This document shows, one piece after another, positions 1 through 9,317 of a DNA stretch of 60,840 nucleotides. Origin of the DNA: Propionibacteriaceae bacterium (GTDB taxonomy: Bacteria > Actinomycetota > Actinomycetes > Propionibacteriales > Propionibacteriaceae). The stretch is taken from assembly GCA_030538315.1 (NCBI GenBank), contig JAUNUF010000008.1, forward strand, positions 1 to 60,840, given 5' to 3'. Made by a program: the position numbers and the translations under genes. Under the pieces are notes generated by a model. That model was not told the origin of the DNA. It did not search any database and saw nothing but the letters and a program-made list of their open reading frames with translations. Positions within the stretch are counted from its first letter, which is position 1. Each line of letters begins with the position of its first letter.

Positions 1-1289
1 AGGCCTATCAGGCTGACGCCACCACCGATGAGCAGCAGCACCACATCGTGCAGGTGGAAGCGTCGGTGCAGGGCCCACAGCCCCAGCGCACCGATCAGGG
101 TGGCCCAGCCGACGGCGGGCTCGCTGATGCCTGCGTGCGAGGCGATGTCCATGTTGGCCAGGATCATCGAGAGGCAGGTGGTGACCAGCAGGCCGCAGAT
201 CACCGGCAGCACGTAGGCGCCCAGCCTTCGCACGAACGCGGAGTTGGACACCTTGCCGTAGCCGCCCATCAGCAGCATCGCGACGGCGGAGCAGGCGGAA
301 ACGGACAGCAGGAACGCTGCGGCGGCGAACACCAAGCCCAGCTGCCAGCCGCCGGCCTGGAGCCCGTAGGAGTAGCCCAAAGCAGAGGCGATCTTCACCA
401 GGATGGGGCCGGGCAGCGCATTGGCGACGGGCACGGCCTGGCCATAGAACTCGCTGCCAGGAACGATGCCGCTGGCTACGAAGAAGCCGTCCGCGACCCC
501 TACGTAGGCCTCTCCCCCGCCGAAGGAGGTGACGGTGGACAGCCCGACGAGGCTCAGGAACCCGGCGCCGCCCATGGCAAACGAGGCCAGCACGATGGCC
601 ACGACGATCACGGTGAAGGCACCTGCCGCCCACCACGCGGCCCTTGACGATTGCGAAGGGGCGGGGCCCACCGTGGGGGTGGCGGCCTTGCCGCGATGCA
701 CGATGGTCCAGATCCCGATGATGGCCAGCGTCGCGAGGATCAACTGGAGCGCATCCAGTTGCGGAATGGCGCTCTGCCAGTCCTGCCCGAACAGCCGCCC
801 CACCAGCCGCACCAGCTGGTTGGCGCCCGTCGCGAGGAAGGCGGCCAGCACCACCAGCACGAAAACGCGGAACCGTCGCCCGCCCGCGCGCAGCACCTTG
901 GCGATGAACAGGGCCAGCAGCACGATGATGAATGCGGCGATGCCCACCGCGGCGAACTCCACGAACCGGATGGCTTCTGGCCCGATGGCGTTGAAGCTGG
1001 CCAGCAGACCAACGGTGGCGAACGTGCCGGGCAGCGCGACTGCCAGCGCTGAGAGCACCGAACCGAGCCAGCCGTGGGTGTGGGCACCGGCGAGGGCGCC
1101 GAGTTTGACGGGCAGTGCACCCGGCGTGATGTTGGCGATCAGCGTGTGGGTGCCAAACGTCTTGTCGTCCAGAGCCCCCCGGTCTACGAGTTCCTTCTCC
1201 ATCACCGGAATGAGCGCGGCGCCACCACCGAAGCCGATGGTGCCCACCTTGAGCATGGAACCCAGAATTCCTGGGAGCCCGTGGCTCAT
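1..1289 (-). CDS. chrA: ChrA-family chromate transporter (3' end off window)
   Basis: Integral membrane protein of the chromate ion transporter (CHR) family, which in characterised members exports chromate. The frame is open from the ATG at 1289 to the window edge, so about 429 residues are visible and the C-terminus is missing. Two homologous halves can be seen, each opening with a glycine-rich GFGGG/SFGGGEAY element followed by a PG(A/P) motif (TPGALP near residue 55, LPGPILVK in the second half) and several hydrophobic segments, which is the two-domain long-chain ChrA plan. AGGAGG lies 6 nt before the ATG. A long inverted repeat sits just upstream (1315-1366). Substrate could be another oxyanion; family assignment is firm. 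Confidence 0.88.
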   Translation of the reverse strand, partial: MSHGLPGILGSMLKVGTIGFGGGAALIPVMEKELVDRGALDDKTFGTHTLIANITPGALPVKLGALAGAHTHGWLGSVLSALAVALPGTFATVGLLASFNAIGPEAIRFVEFAAVGIAAFIIVLLALFIAKVLRAGGRRFRVFVLVVLAAFLATGANQLVRLVGRLFGQDWQSAIPQLDALQLILATLAIIGIWTIVHRGKAATPTVGPAPSQSSRAAWWAAGAFTVIVVAIVLASFAMGGAGFLSLVGLSTVTSFGGGEAYVGVADGFFVASGIVPGSEFYGQAVPVANALPGPILVKIASALGYSYGLQAGGWQLGLVFAAAAFLLSVSACSAVAMLLMGGYGKVSNSAFVRRLGAYVLPVICGLLVTTCLSMILANMDIASHAGISEPAVGWATLIGALGLWALHRRFHLHDVVLLLIGGGVSLIG

Positions 1290-1314
1290 TTCAGCCTCCT
1301 GCTGCTAGTTCGCC

Positions 1315-1366
1315 TTGGAAATACCGCCAGATCGTCGCATATCCGCCCGATCTGGCGATATTCCAA
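1315..1366. promoter_or_regulatory. Inverted repeat upstream of chrA, possible operator
   Basis: Two arms, 1315-1334 (starting TTGGAAATACC) and 1348-1366 (ending GATATTCCAA), are complementary over about 19 positions with one bulged base and a 13-nt spacer. It lies 26 nt upstream of the chrA ATG and just after the dapC stop. There is no following T-run, so an operator or mRNA structure is more likely than an intrinsic terminator, although it may help end dapC transcription. Confidence 0.45.
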
Positions 1367-1388
1367 AGGTGAGAAATCCGGCCAGGCG

Positions 1389-2480
1389 TCAGGGCTTGAG
1401 CCGGCTGGCCGCCGCGGAGATCCGCTCGTCCGAAGCCGTCAAGGCGACCCTCACGTGATTGGCCGCTGCATCACCATAGAAATCTCCTGGAGCGGCCAAG
1501 ATGCCGCGCTCAGCCAGCCAATCGATGCTCACCCGGCAATTCTCGCCGCGCGTGGCCCACAGATACAGCGATCCTTCGGAGTGGTCGATGCGGAACCCCG
1601 CCGCCTCCAGGGCCGGCTTGAGCACGGCCCGTCGGGCCAGATAGCGCTCGCGCTGCTCCTCGACATGCTGCTGGTCTCCCAGGAAGGCGACCATCGCGGC
1701 TTGGACGGGAGCCGGCACCATCATGCCCAGATGCTTGCGCACCTGCATCAGCGGATGCACGACGGCGGGGTCACCCGCCACGAAACCGCCTCGGTAGCCG
1801 GCAGCGTTGGAGCGCTTGGACACGGAGTGGACGGCCAGAATGTTGCTGAGGTCGCCGTCGTTGACGCGCGGATCCAGCACCGAGATGGCCTCGGCATCCC
1901 AGGCGAACTCGCCGTAGCACTCGTCGCTGGCCAGCACCGCACCCATCTCGCGGGCAGCGGCCACGAAGGCCCGCAACTCGTCCAGAGAGAGGATCTTGCC
2001 CGACGGGTTGGCCGGCGAGTTGATCCAGATCAGCCGCGTGTCATCCGGCAAGGCCGACGGCGAATCCAGCGGTACCGGACGCGCCCCGGCCACGAGCGCC
2101 CCCACCTCATAGGTGGGGTAGGCACATTCTGGGAAGACCACCGCATCACCAGAGCCAACGCCGAGCAGGAGCGGCAGCCAAGCCACCAGCTCCTTGGTGC
2201 CCACCACCGGCAGCACGCCCTCGTCGGTCAAGGCAACGGAGTTCCAGCGGCTCTCCAGGTAGGAGCGGATGGCCGCCCGCACCTCGGAGGTGCCCCACAC
2301 CGTGGGATAGCCGTGCGCATCACCCGCGGCGGCCAACGCGTCGATGGCCAGCTGCGGAGCCGGATCCACCGGGGTGCCCACGGAGAGGTCAACAAGCCCG
2401 CCCGGATGCGCGCTGGCCACGCGCTTGGCGCCAGCCAGCGTGTCCCAGGGAAAATCGGGCAGACGGGCCCCGAGGCCCAT
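1389..2480 (-). CDS. dapC: Succinyldiaminopimelate transaminase
   Basis: PLP-dependent class I/II aminotransferase, 363 residues, of the actinobacterial DapC type. It transfers an amino group from glutamate to N-succinyl-2-amino-6-ketopimelate in lysine and meso-diaminopimelate synthesis. Visible features are the substrate-site region SVGTPVDP near residue 33, the SPANPSG motif, the HSVSKRSN segment carrying the PLP-binding lysine, and the following GYRGGF. The ATG overlaps the stop of fdxA by one base (TGATG), so the two are translationally coupled. The fdxA-dapC pair is a common actinobacterial arrangement and supports this call over other aminotransferases. Confidence 0.9.
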   Translation of the reverse strand: MGLGARLPDFPWDTLAGAKRVASAHPGGLVDLSVGTPVDPAPQLAIDALAAAGDAHGYPTVWGTSEVRAAIRSYLESRWNSVALTDEGVLPVVGTKELVAWLPLLLGVGSGDAVVFPECAYPTYEVGALVAGARPVPLDSPSALPDDTRLIWINSPANPSGKILSLDELRAFVAAAREMGAVLASDECYGEFAWDAEAISVLDPRVNDGDLSNILAVHSVSKRSNAAGYRGGFVAGDPAVVHPLMQVRKHLGMMVPAPVQAAMVAFLGDQQHVEEQRERYLARRAVLKPALEAAGFRIDHSEGSLYLWATRGENCRVSIDWLAERGILAAPGDFYGDAAANHVRVALTASDERISAAASRLKP

Positions 2481-2800
2481 CAGTTTGCCTGCGCGGGCAG
2501 AGCCTCGACGTACGGGTGGTCCTTGTCGATGGTGCCGAGCTTCGCAGCGCCACCGGGCGAGCCGATGTCGTCGAAGAACTGCACGTTCACGTCGTAGAAC
2601 TGGGCCTGATCCTCCGGAACGTCATCTTCGTAGTAGATGGCTTCCACTGGGCAGACGGGCTCACAAGCGCCGCAGTCCACACACTCCTCGGGGTGGATGT
2701 ACAGCATGCGGTTGCCCTCGTAGATGCAATCAACGGGACACTCCTCAACGCACGCAAGATCCTTGAGATCAACACACGGCATTCCGATGATATACGTCAC
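2480..2800 (-). CDS. fdxA: Seven-iron / 4Fe-4S ferredoxin
   Basis: Small soluble electron carrier of 106 residues. The N-terminal half holds a CxxxxxC...CP cluster (VEECPVDCIYEG) and a complete CVDCGACEPVCP cluster, the pattern of FdxA ferredoxins carrying one 3Fe-4S or 4Fe-4S centre and one 4Fe-4S centre. The C-terminal half is the acidic extension typical of actinobacterial FdxA. It is the first gene of a two-gene unit with dapC. A redox partner such as a ferredoxin reductase or a P450 is not present nearby, so its client is unknown. Confidence 0.93.
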   Translation of the reverse strand: MTYIIGMPCVDLKDLACVEECPVDCIYEGNRMLYIHPEECVDCGACEPVCPVEAIYYEDDVPEDQAQFYDVNVQFFDDIGSPGGAAKLGTIDKDHPYVEALPAQAN

Positions 2801-2843
2801 AGTTTCTCCTTAGAGCGAGGCACAACTCAGCTTAGCGCGACTG

Positions 2844-4544
2844 TCAGGGCTCACACTTGATGCGGTCACCGGCGCTGTACTTCCAGCTGTACGGCTCACG
2901 CTTGACGATCTTGCCGTCCTTGTGGAACAGGCGCTCCCAGTTGACAGTGAAGCCCCGGATGGGTGCCTGCGGCTCGCACTTCGGATCCCCCTTGACGGTG
3001 CGTTCGCGGCCCGAGTAATAACCAGAACGACGCAGATCCGTGGAGGTCACCTTGTCGTAGGTGGGCTTGGACCAGATCTTGAACGTGATCGAGCCGCGCT
3101 TCCCCGAGCCGGACGGGTTGATGTAGCCCTGAATGATGGCGGGGTACTCGGTGTCGTTCTGGAAGCGCATGTCCAGCGAACCGTAGTAGACGGTGGATTC
3201 CCGGCCAGCCGGGTACCGATCGAAGTAGAGGCTGTGCGGCTTGTGCTCGATGTCCTTGTAGCCCGCGAAGAAGCCCGCGTTGTACAGGGTGGTGGCAGCC
3301 TGCGACACGCCGCCGCCGCCCGTCTTCACCAGGCGCCCACCCTCGATGACGTAGCCATCCACGTAGCCGTTGGCGGCCGTGCGCTGGCCCAGCGTGTCGT
3401 TCAGGGAGAAGATGTCCCCTGGCATCAGGACGGTGCCGTTGACGCTGCGCGCGGCCTGGCCGAGGTTGTTGTTGCGGTACGCGGCGTGCGGGTAGTTCGT
3501 GGTGAACTCGCCAATGACAGTGAAGGCTCCCAGCGCGTTGGCGGCCTCCGTGGTGAACTCCGGCTGCAGCACCTCCACCTCGACTGGCACGGTGCGCGCC
3601 TCGCCGGTGGCGGTGGCGGCCTTCTGCACGGCGGCGGCAAAGACGTCCTCGGTGAGCTGCTGACCGGCCGACGACGGGACAACCGCCACCTGGCCGCCCT
3701 CGAACTTGAACGAGGCGTTCTTGGCGTTGGTCAGCTTGAGGCCACGGCGCGCCTCGGCCGTGTGCTCAAACAGGGCTGCGGTGTCCAGCGAGCCGACGAT
3801 CTTGTCGCCCTGCACCTCCAGCGAGGCGGCTTCCGCCAGCGAGCCCGGCGCGATCTCCATGGTGTCTGCACCGTGGGTCAGGATGATGGGGCCGCTGATG
3901 AGCGGCTCAGCGAAGGTGGCAACCACGTCGTCGACCATGGCGTTGGTCACGGCGGGAGGCACCGAATCCACGGTGACGGCCACGTTGCCCTTGTTCTCCT
4001 CGAACGCGGCCTTGGTGGTGGCCACGGTCTCGTCGACATTCATCGCCTTGGCATCGGTGGCCTCCGTGCGCACGATCTGCCCGCCGTCGAACTTGACGGT
4101 GGCGTCCACGCCGTCGACGGCGTACTCGGGCGCCATGGCCTCCACAGCGGAGCGGAGCGCTGCCTCGTCGACGACCCGCACCACGCCCACGTCCTCGCCG
4201 CCGGTGAGGGTTTCGTAGATGTCGGCGGGGTTCCACGAGTAGCCACCGCCAGCGGCCTCAACCGTGGCGTCGTAGTCGAAGGACAGCCCGGAATCCTTCA
4301 GCACGATCTGGGTGGTGACGTCGCCAGCGCTGAGCGTCACCGGCTGAGAGAGCTGCGGCTCAAGCTCCGTGGCCAGTTTCGCGCGCGCCTGTTCCGGCGA
4401 CAGGCCACCAATGGCGACGCCCTCCGCAGATGCCTTGGCAGGCACCTGGTTCCCGGCCACGAAATAGGACGCTACATAGGCGCCACCCACCAGGACCAGA
4501 AGCCCGATGACGGAACCGATGATGATTTTGCTGGCTTTGCTCAC
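2844..4544 (-). CDS. VanW family protein with tandem peptidoglycan-binding-type domains
   Basis: Membrane-anchored, extracellular cell wall protein of 566 residues from a GTG at 4544, chosen because GGAGGG sits 6 nt upstream; an upstream in-frame ATG at 4574 lacks such a site. After a short lysine-bearing N-terminus there is one transmembrane helix (IIIGSVIGLLVLVGGAYVAS), then two repeats of the kind found before VanW domains (about residues 45-340), and a C-terminal VanW domain with the FNxxLGxR-like segment FSLNDTLGQRT and GGGVSQAATTLYNA. VanW proteins occur beside glycopeptide resistance genes but their biochemical role is not established. No van genes are nearby. Confidence 0.85.
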   Translation of the reverse strand: MSKASKIIIGSVIGLLVLVGGAYVASYFVAGNQVPAKASAEGVAIGGLSPEQARAKLATELEPQLSQPVTLSAGDVTTQIVLKDSGLSFDYDATVEAAGGGYSWNPADIYETLTGGEDVGVVRVVDEAALRSAVEAMAPEYAVDGVDATVKFDGGQIVRTEATDAKAMNVDETVATTKAAFEENKGNVAVTVDSVPPAVTNAMVDDVVATFAEPLISGPIILTHGADTMEIAPGSLAEAASLEVQGDKIVGSLDTAALFEHTAEARRGLKLTNAKNASFKFEGGQVAVVPSSAGQQLTEDVFAAAVQKAATATGEARTVPVEVEVLQPEFTTEAANALGAFTVIGEFTTNYPHAAYRNNNLGQAARSVNGTVLMPGDIFSLNDTLGQRTAANGYVDGYVIEGGRLVKTGGGGVSQAATTLYNAGFFAGYKDIEHKPHSLYFDRYPAGRESTVYYGSLDMRFQNDTEYPAIIQGYINPSGSGKRGSITFKIWSKPTYDKVTSTDLRRSGYYSGRERTVKGDPKCEPQAPIRGFTVNWERLFHKDGKIVKREPYSWKYSAGDRIKCEP

Positions 4545-4618
4545 GTCTACCCTCCGTGCGTCGCGGCGACGCAACGGGCACCATCGTACGTATAAACGTC
4601 ACCAGCGCCCAAACAGTG

Positions 4619-6295
4619 TCAGCGCAATCTGACCGCGAACGGCATGCTCAATGCACCATGGCTGACCAACCCCATGGACGCCGCCAGGCCGGTCAGCAAC
4701 TGTTCCGGATCAGGTAGCGAGGCTCCCCCGGCCATCGTCTCCGACGACGCGGCGGGCTTCAGCAGCTCGAAGAGGCCAGCCTCGCCCACGTGTTCGACCT
4801 TGGTGGTGCCCGGGTGCAGGCCAGCCAGGCGACATGCCCTCTCGACGGCGAGCCGCTGTCCACCGATGTGGTCCACCAAGCCGCGCTCCTTCGCGTCGGC
4901 ACCCGTCCAGACGCGGCCGCGGGCCAGCCGCTCCAGGTCGTCGTAGTCCATGTCGCGGTCTTGGGCAGCGAACGTGGTGAAGTCCAGGTAGACCCGGTCC
5001 AGCCAGCGGTTGAGCCGCTCCCAATCCTCATCCGAGAACTCGTGCGCGTTGGAGAAGGTCCCAGCTCCGGCTCCGAAGGTGAGGGATTCGCGCACCAGGC
5101 CCAGCTTGTCGTAGAGGCCCTCGGTGACCATCTTGCCGCCGAGCACGCCGATGGAGCCCGTCAGGGTGGAGGCCTGCGCCACGATCTCATTGGCGGGCAT
5201 GGCCACGTAGTAACCACCGGAGGCCGCCGTGGCCCCCATGTGGGCAACCACCGGCTTGCCGGCCTCCTTCAGGCGCAGCACCGAGCGGCGGATGAAATCC
5301 GAGGCGACGGCGGAGCCGCCGGGCGAATCGATGTCGAAGACCACGGCCTTCACATCTTCGTCACGCAGCGCTGCCCTGAGATGCTCGTCGACGACGTCGG
5401 CGCCGGCCTGCTCGCCGCCGGGCGAGCGCACGCCGCGGCCCATGACGATGCCACCGCGGAGGCTGACGATGGCGACCTTCGGCTGCTTGGGGCGCATCTT
5501 GCGCAACAGCGCCGCCTTCGACGTGTACCGGTGGGCGAACAGGAGGTTCTCGGCATCTGCACCCCACTCCTTCAAGGTGTGGGCGTAGGCCTCGTCGCGG
5601 TATCCGATGTGGTCGATCAGACCCAGCTCGTGCGCGCGTTCCGGCTCCACCGGGGAGCTGTTGATGCCGTCCCACACCTGTTCAGGGGTCAGCGACCGGA
5701 GCCGGGCGATATCCGCCACCACCTCGTCGACGATGGACTGGCCAATGCGCTCCATCATCTCGCGGTGCGGCTCAGTGATCTCATCTGCGTTGAACTGGTT
5801 GGCGGCCGTCTTGTATTCGTGGCGCTGACCGAACTGCGGCTCCACGCCCACCTTGTTCAGCAGGCCCTTCATCAGCGTGAGCTGAAGCTCCAGGCCCTCG
5901 ATGGAGAGCATGCCGGTGGGCTGCACCCAGATCTGCTGCGCGGCGGCAGCCACGCGGTACCCGGCCAGGCCCTGGATGAGCTCCCCGAAGGATTCTGCCC
6001 ACGCCATCGTCTTCTTCTTCGCACCGAACTCCTCGATGAGACCGGCCACCTCTTCGAGGTTGGCCAACGGGACCTGGGCGGTGGGTGCGGCGTGCACGAT
6101 GAGGCCCACCACCCTGTCGTCGACGGCGGCCTGGGCGAGATGCTCACGCAGCGAGGCGAGGGTTGGGCTGTTGATGAGTTGGATGGCCTGGAGCGGATTG
6201 GTGGGTTTGGCCACCAACAGCCCGCGGGCCAGATCGAGTTCCAGTACCACCGGCTTGTCGCCGACGATCTTGCCAAGCACGTCCTTCAGGCTCAT
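4619..6295 (-). CDS. sppA: Signal peptide peptidase SppA, 67K type
   Basis: Serine-lysine protease of the ClpP/crotonase fold (S49 family), 558 residues, the long form with two tandem homologous domains. The N-terminal domain supplies the general-base lysine in this family; the C-terminal domain shows DSPGGSAVASDF and then ATAASGGYYVAMPAN, which includes the nucleophilic serine, followed by TGSIGVLGG. No convincing transmembrane anchor is visible at the N-terminus, unlike the E. coli enzyme, so it may be cytoplasmic or peripherally bound. Start chosen at MSLKDVLGK; more upstream ATGs fall within the transketolase terminator hairpin. In-family role is degradation of cleaved signal peptides. 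Confidence 0.88.
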   Translation of the reverse strand: MSLKDVLGKIVGDKPVVLELDLARGLLVAKPTNPLQAIQLINSPTLASLREHLAQAAVDDRVVGLIVHAAPTAQVPLANLEEVAGLIEEFGAKKKTMAWAESFGELIQGLAGYRVAAAAQQIWVQPTGMLSIEGLELQLTLMKGLLNKVGVEPQFGQRHEYKTAANQFNADEITEPHREMMERIGQSIVDEVVADIARLRSLTPEQVWDGINSSPVEPERAHELGLIDHIGYRDEAYAHTLKEWGADAENLLFAHRYTSKAALLRKMRPKQPKVAIVSLRGGIVMGRGVRSPGGEQAGADVVDEHLRAALRDEDVKAVVFDIDSPGGSAVASDFIRRSVLRLKEAGKPVVAHMGATAASGGYYVAMPANEIVAQASTLTGSIGVLGGKMVTEGLYDKLGLVRESLTFGAGAGTFSNAHEFSDEDWERLNRWLDRVYLDFTTFAAQDRDMDYDDLERLARGRVWTGADAKERGLVDHIGGQRLAVERACRLAGLHPGTTKVEHVGEAGLFELLKPAASSETMAGGASLPDPEQLLTGLAASMGLVSHGALSMPFAVRLR

Positions 6296-6313
6296 GCGTT
6301 CCAGTGTATGCAT

Positions 6314-6349
6314 GACAAAAGGCCAGCCAGGCGGCATGCCTGGCTGGCC
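6314..6349 (-). terminator. Rho-independent terminator after tkt
   Basis: Perfect 12-bp inverted repeat, GGCCAGCCAGGC at 6321-6332 and its complement at 6338-6349, with a 5-nt loop. Read on the minus strand the hairpin is followed by TTTTGTC. It lies 28 nt past the transketolase stop. Confidence 0.85.
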
Positions 6350-6376
6350 CTTCGTCGGTCAGCTCTCAATCAGCGA

Positions 6377-8431
6377 TCAGAGAACGCCCTTGGCCACGGC
6401 CACCACGTTGTCTGCCGTGAAGCCGAACTCCTCGAAGCACTTGGCACCAGCGGCAGAGGCGCCGTAGTGCTCGATGCTCACCGAGGCGCCCTTGGCGCCG
6501 ATGTACTTGGCCCAGCCCATCTCGATGCCGGCCTCCACGCTGACGCGCGCGGTGACGGCTGCCGGGAGGACGGATTCCTTGTATTCGTCGCTCTGCTCCT
6601 CGAACCATTCCTGGCACGGCATGGAGACCACCCGGGTGGGTACGCCGTCTGCCTCGAGGATGTCCTGGGCATCCAGCGCGAGGGCAACCTCGGAACCGGT
6701 GGCGATCAGGATGAGCTGCGGCTCAGAGGAGGCCTCGCTCACCACGTAGGCGCCGTTGGCCACACCCTCAGCCGAGGCGTACTTCTCGCCACGTGCGATG
6801 GTACGCAGATCCTGACGCGACAGGATGATGCCTGCCGGGCGATCCGTGCGGCGCAGGATTTCGCCCCAAGCGACGGAGGTCTCGTTCGCATCTGCCGGGC
6901 GCACGACGTCGAGGTTGGGGATGGCGCGGAGCGAGGCGAGGTGCTCGATGGGCTGGTGCGTGGGGCCGTCTTCACCGACGCCGATGGAGTCATGCGTCCA
7001 CACGAAGACGGACGGCACCTCCATGAGGGCGGCGAGCCGCACGGGCGGGCGCATGTAATCCGCGAACACGAGGAAGGTGCCGCCGTAGGCGCGGGTCAGG
7101 CCCGAGAGGTTGATGCCGTTGATGATGCCGCCCATGGCGTGCTCACGGATACCGAAGTGCAGGGTGCGGCCGTAGGGGCCACCCGCCCATTCCTTCGTGA
7201 CGCGGTTCTCCGGCAGGAAGGACGGCTCGCCCTTCATGGTGGTGTTGTTGGAGCCGGCCAGGTCAGCCGAGCCGCCCCACAGCTCGGGCAGCTGATCCGC
7301 CAGAGCGGAGAGCACCTCACCGGACGCGGCGCGGGTGGATTTCTTGCCCTCCTCGAACACCGGCAGGGAGAAGTCCTCCGGCAGCTTGCGAGCCGCGGCA
7401 CGCTCGAGCAGCGCAGCGCGCTCGGGGTTGGCGGCCTTCCATGCCTCGAACTTGGCGTCCCACTCCTCGCGGGCGGCCCTGCCACGTGCCGCGACGTTGG
7501 CGCGAGCGTGGTCCACGACGTCCTGCTCAATGGCGAACGGGGTCTGCTCGAAGCCGAGGACCTCCTTCATGGCCGCGATCTCATCTGCACCGATCTTGTT
7601 GCCGTGCACGCCAGCCGAGCCCTGCTTGTTGGGCAGCGGCCAACCGATGATGGTGGTCAGGCGGATGAAGGACGGCTTGTCCGTGACGGCCTTGGCGGCC
7701 TCGATGGCGTCATACAGCGCCTGGACATCTTCCTTGTACTCCGTGCCACCGTTGGTCCAGTCGACGTGGCGCACATCCCAGCCGTAGGCGGCGTAGCGGG
7801 CGGAGACATCCTCGGTGAACGCGATGTCGGTCTCGCCCTCGATGGTGATGCGGTTGTCGTCCCAGATGAGGATCAGGTTGCCGAGGTTCTGCGTGGCAGC
7901 CAGCGACGAGGCCTCAGCGGCGACGCCCTCCTGCAGGCAGCCGTCGCCGGCGATCGTGTAGATGTAGCGGTCGAAGATCGACTCGCCCTCGGGGGCCTCA
8001 GGGTCGAACAGCCCGCGCTCACGACGGGCCGCCATGGCCATGCCGACGGCGTTGGAGATGCCGGCGCCCAGCGGGCCCGTGGTGCATTCGACGAACTTGA
8101 GGTGACCGTACTCGGGGTGGCCTGCCGTCTTGGCACCCCAGGTGCGCAGGGCTGCGATATCCGACAGCTCCAGATCCAGGCCGCCCAGGTACAGCTGGGT
8201 GTACTGCGTCAGCGACGCGTGGCCAGCCGACAGGATGAATCGGTCACGACCGATCCACTTGTCATCCGCGGGATCCGTCTTCATCACCTTCTGGTACAGC
8301 AGGTACGCAGCAGGCGCGAGCGAAATCGGGGTACCGGGGTGACCGTTTCCGACCTTCTCCACGGCATCCGCGGCCAGGATCCGCGCAGTGTCGACGGCGC
8401 GGGCATCCTTCTCAGTCCACTCAAGAGTCAC
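6377..8431 (-). CDS. tkt: Transketolase
   Basis: Thiamine-diphosphate enzyme of the pentose phosphate pathway, moving two-carbon ketol units between sugar phosphates. About 684 residues from a GTG at 8431, chosen because TTAGGATCAACT gives a ribosome site at normal spacing and the protein then begins TLEWTEKD like other actinobacterial Tkt; an ATG 13 codons upstream is possible. Seen in the sequence: GNGHPGTPISLAPA near the N-terminus, the ThDP motif GDGCLQEG...NRITIEG, and DSIGVGEDGPTHQPIEHLASLRAIPN of the pyrimidine-binding domain. The gene has its own terminator. No transaldolase or zwf gene follows, unlike many actinobacteria. Confidence 0.96.
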   Translation of the reverse strand: MTLEWTEKDARAVDTARILAADAVEKVGNGHPGTPISLAPAAYLLYQKVMKTDPADDKWIGRDRFILSAGHASLTQYTQLYLGGLDLELSDIAALRTWGAKTAGHPEYGHLKFVECTTGPLGAGISNAVGMAMAARRERGLFDPEAPEGESIFDRYIYTIAGDGCLQEGVAAEASSLAATQNLGNLILIWDDNRITIEGETDIAFTEDVSARYAAYGWDVRHVDWTNGGTEYKEDVQALYDAIEAAKAVTDKPSFIRLTTIIGWPLPNKQGSAGVHGNKIGADEIAAMKEVLGFEQTPFAIEQDVVDHARANVAARGRAAREEWDAKFEAWKAANPERAALLERAAARKLPEDFSLPVFEEGKKSTRAASGEVLSALADQLPELWGGSADLAGSNNTTMKGEPSFLPENRVTKEWAGGPYGRTLHFGIREHAMGGIINGINLSGLTRAYGGTFLVFADYMRPPVRLAALMEVPSVFVWTHDSIGVGEDGPTHQPIEHLASLRAIPNLDVVRPADANETSVAWGEILRRTDRPAGIILSRQDLRTIARGEKYASAEGVANGAYVVSEASSEPQLILIATGSEVALALDAQDILEADGVPTRVVSMPCQEWFEEQSDEYKESVLPAAVTARVSVEAGIEMGWAKYIGAKGASVSIEHYGASAAGAKCFEEFGFTADNVVAVAKGVL

Positions 8432-8580
8432 AGTTGATCCTAACTCGTAGGGGCGCAGCGCATGCTTCACTGCTGCGATGATCTTGGTGGCAAGCCTATC
8501 GCGCGCGGGTGCGGGAACCTCGGGCCGGGTGACTCATCTGGCAACATTGGGCAACTGCCCAGTTTTCGCTCAGAAAAGCG

Positions 8581-8805
8581 TCACCATGAACCGCCGCCGC
8601 CGGTGCCGTGCAGCCCGTAGAGGATGTGGTCTGGCACCTTCGAGGCCTGCAACCCATCCGCGCCCGGCGTGGTGGGTTCAACGTGTTCGGTGCGGAAGGT
8701 CTCGTCCCCTGGGGAGAACGGGCGCGTCGTTTCGCCGAGTGCCTCACGCACCAGCTTCTGAAGGCCGTGCGGGTCCCCCGGGTCGAACATGCGGGTTTCT
8801 GCCAT
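8581..8805 (-). CDS. Small hypothetical protein behind the phosphoribosyltransferase gene
   Basis: A 74-residue ORF starting 2 nt after the phosphoribosyltransferase stop, with GAGGAGTAAC giving a ribosome site that overlaps the end of that gene, so it is probably translated from the same mRNA. The product is polar, with FDPGDPHGLQKLV near the start and HILYGLHGTGGGGSW at the end. No transmembrane segment, signal peptide or recognisable domain. Function unknown; the tight coupling suggests a role related to purine salvage, which is only inference. Confidence 0.55.
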   Translation of the reverse strand: MAETRMFDPGDPHGLQKLVREALGETTRPFSPGDETFRTEHVEPTTPGADGLQASKVPDHILYGLHGTGGGGSW

Positions 8806-8807
8806 TG

Positions 8808-9308
8808 TTACTCCTCGGTCACGGGCGGTTCTGCAGACCAGGGGAAGACGATCCAGTCATCGGTGGTCTTCCACACGTAATCCGCTGTCACGATGCTACG
8901 CGTCTTGGCATAGAGCACCGCGGAGCGTACGTCTGCCCCGAAGCCGCGCAACAACTTGATCACCAGGTGCAGCGTGCGGCCCGAATCCGCCACGTCGTCG
9001 ACGACGAGGATCTTGCGCCCGGCGATGGATTCGGTGTCGAGCATGGGTGCCAGCAGGATGGGATCAGGCAGCGTCTCGTTGACATCGGTGTAGAACTCGA
9101 CGTTGATGGCATCCGAGAGCTTCACGCCCAGCGAATAGGTCATGGCGCCAGCGAGCGTGAGCCCGCCGCGGGCCACCGCGATGATGATCTCCGGCAGGAA
9201 GCCCGAGGCCACGACAGTGCGCGAGAGCTCCCGCGAGGCCTCTCCGAAACCCTCCCAGGTGAGGATCTCCTTGTCGGTGAGGTCTGTTGCGTCCGCGTGG
9301 TAAGCCAT
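8808..9308 (-). CDS. Purine-type phosphoribosyltransferase
   Basis: Cytoplasmic type I phosphoribosyltransferase of 166 residues. The PRPP-binding motif VVDDVADSGRTL is at about residues 102-113, and AVARGGLTLAG near residue 44 forms the pyrophosphate-binding loop. Length and the C-terminal tryptophan-rich tail (WIVFPW) match the GPT/XPRT-like group that salvages xanthine, guanine or hypoxanthine; exact base preference cannot be read from the sequence. Followed by a coupled small gene. Confidence 0.85.
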   Translation of the reverse strand: MAYHADATDLTDKEILTWEGFGEASRELSRTVVASGFLPEIIIAVARGGLTLAGAMTYSLGVKLSDAINVEFYTDVNETLPDPILLAPMLDTESIAGRKILVVDDVADSGRTLHLVIKLLRGFGADVRSAVLYAKTRSIVTADYVWKTTDDWIVFPWSAEPPVTEE

Positions 9309-9317
9309 GGGCCAATG

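Noticed and set aside
2844-4544. Vancomycin resistance cluster because of VanW
   Set aside because: No vanH, vanA/B, vanX or vanRS genes nearby; VanW-domain proteins are common in actinobacteria without resistance.
4790-8437. Plus-strand frame of over 1,200 codons opposite sppA and tkt
   Set aside because: It runs antisense to two genes with clear catalytic motifs, has no ribosome site or domain, and is the expected open frame on the other strand of GC-rich codons.
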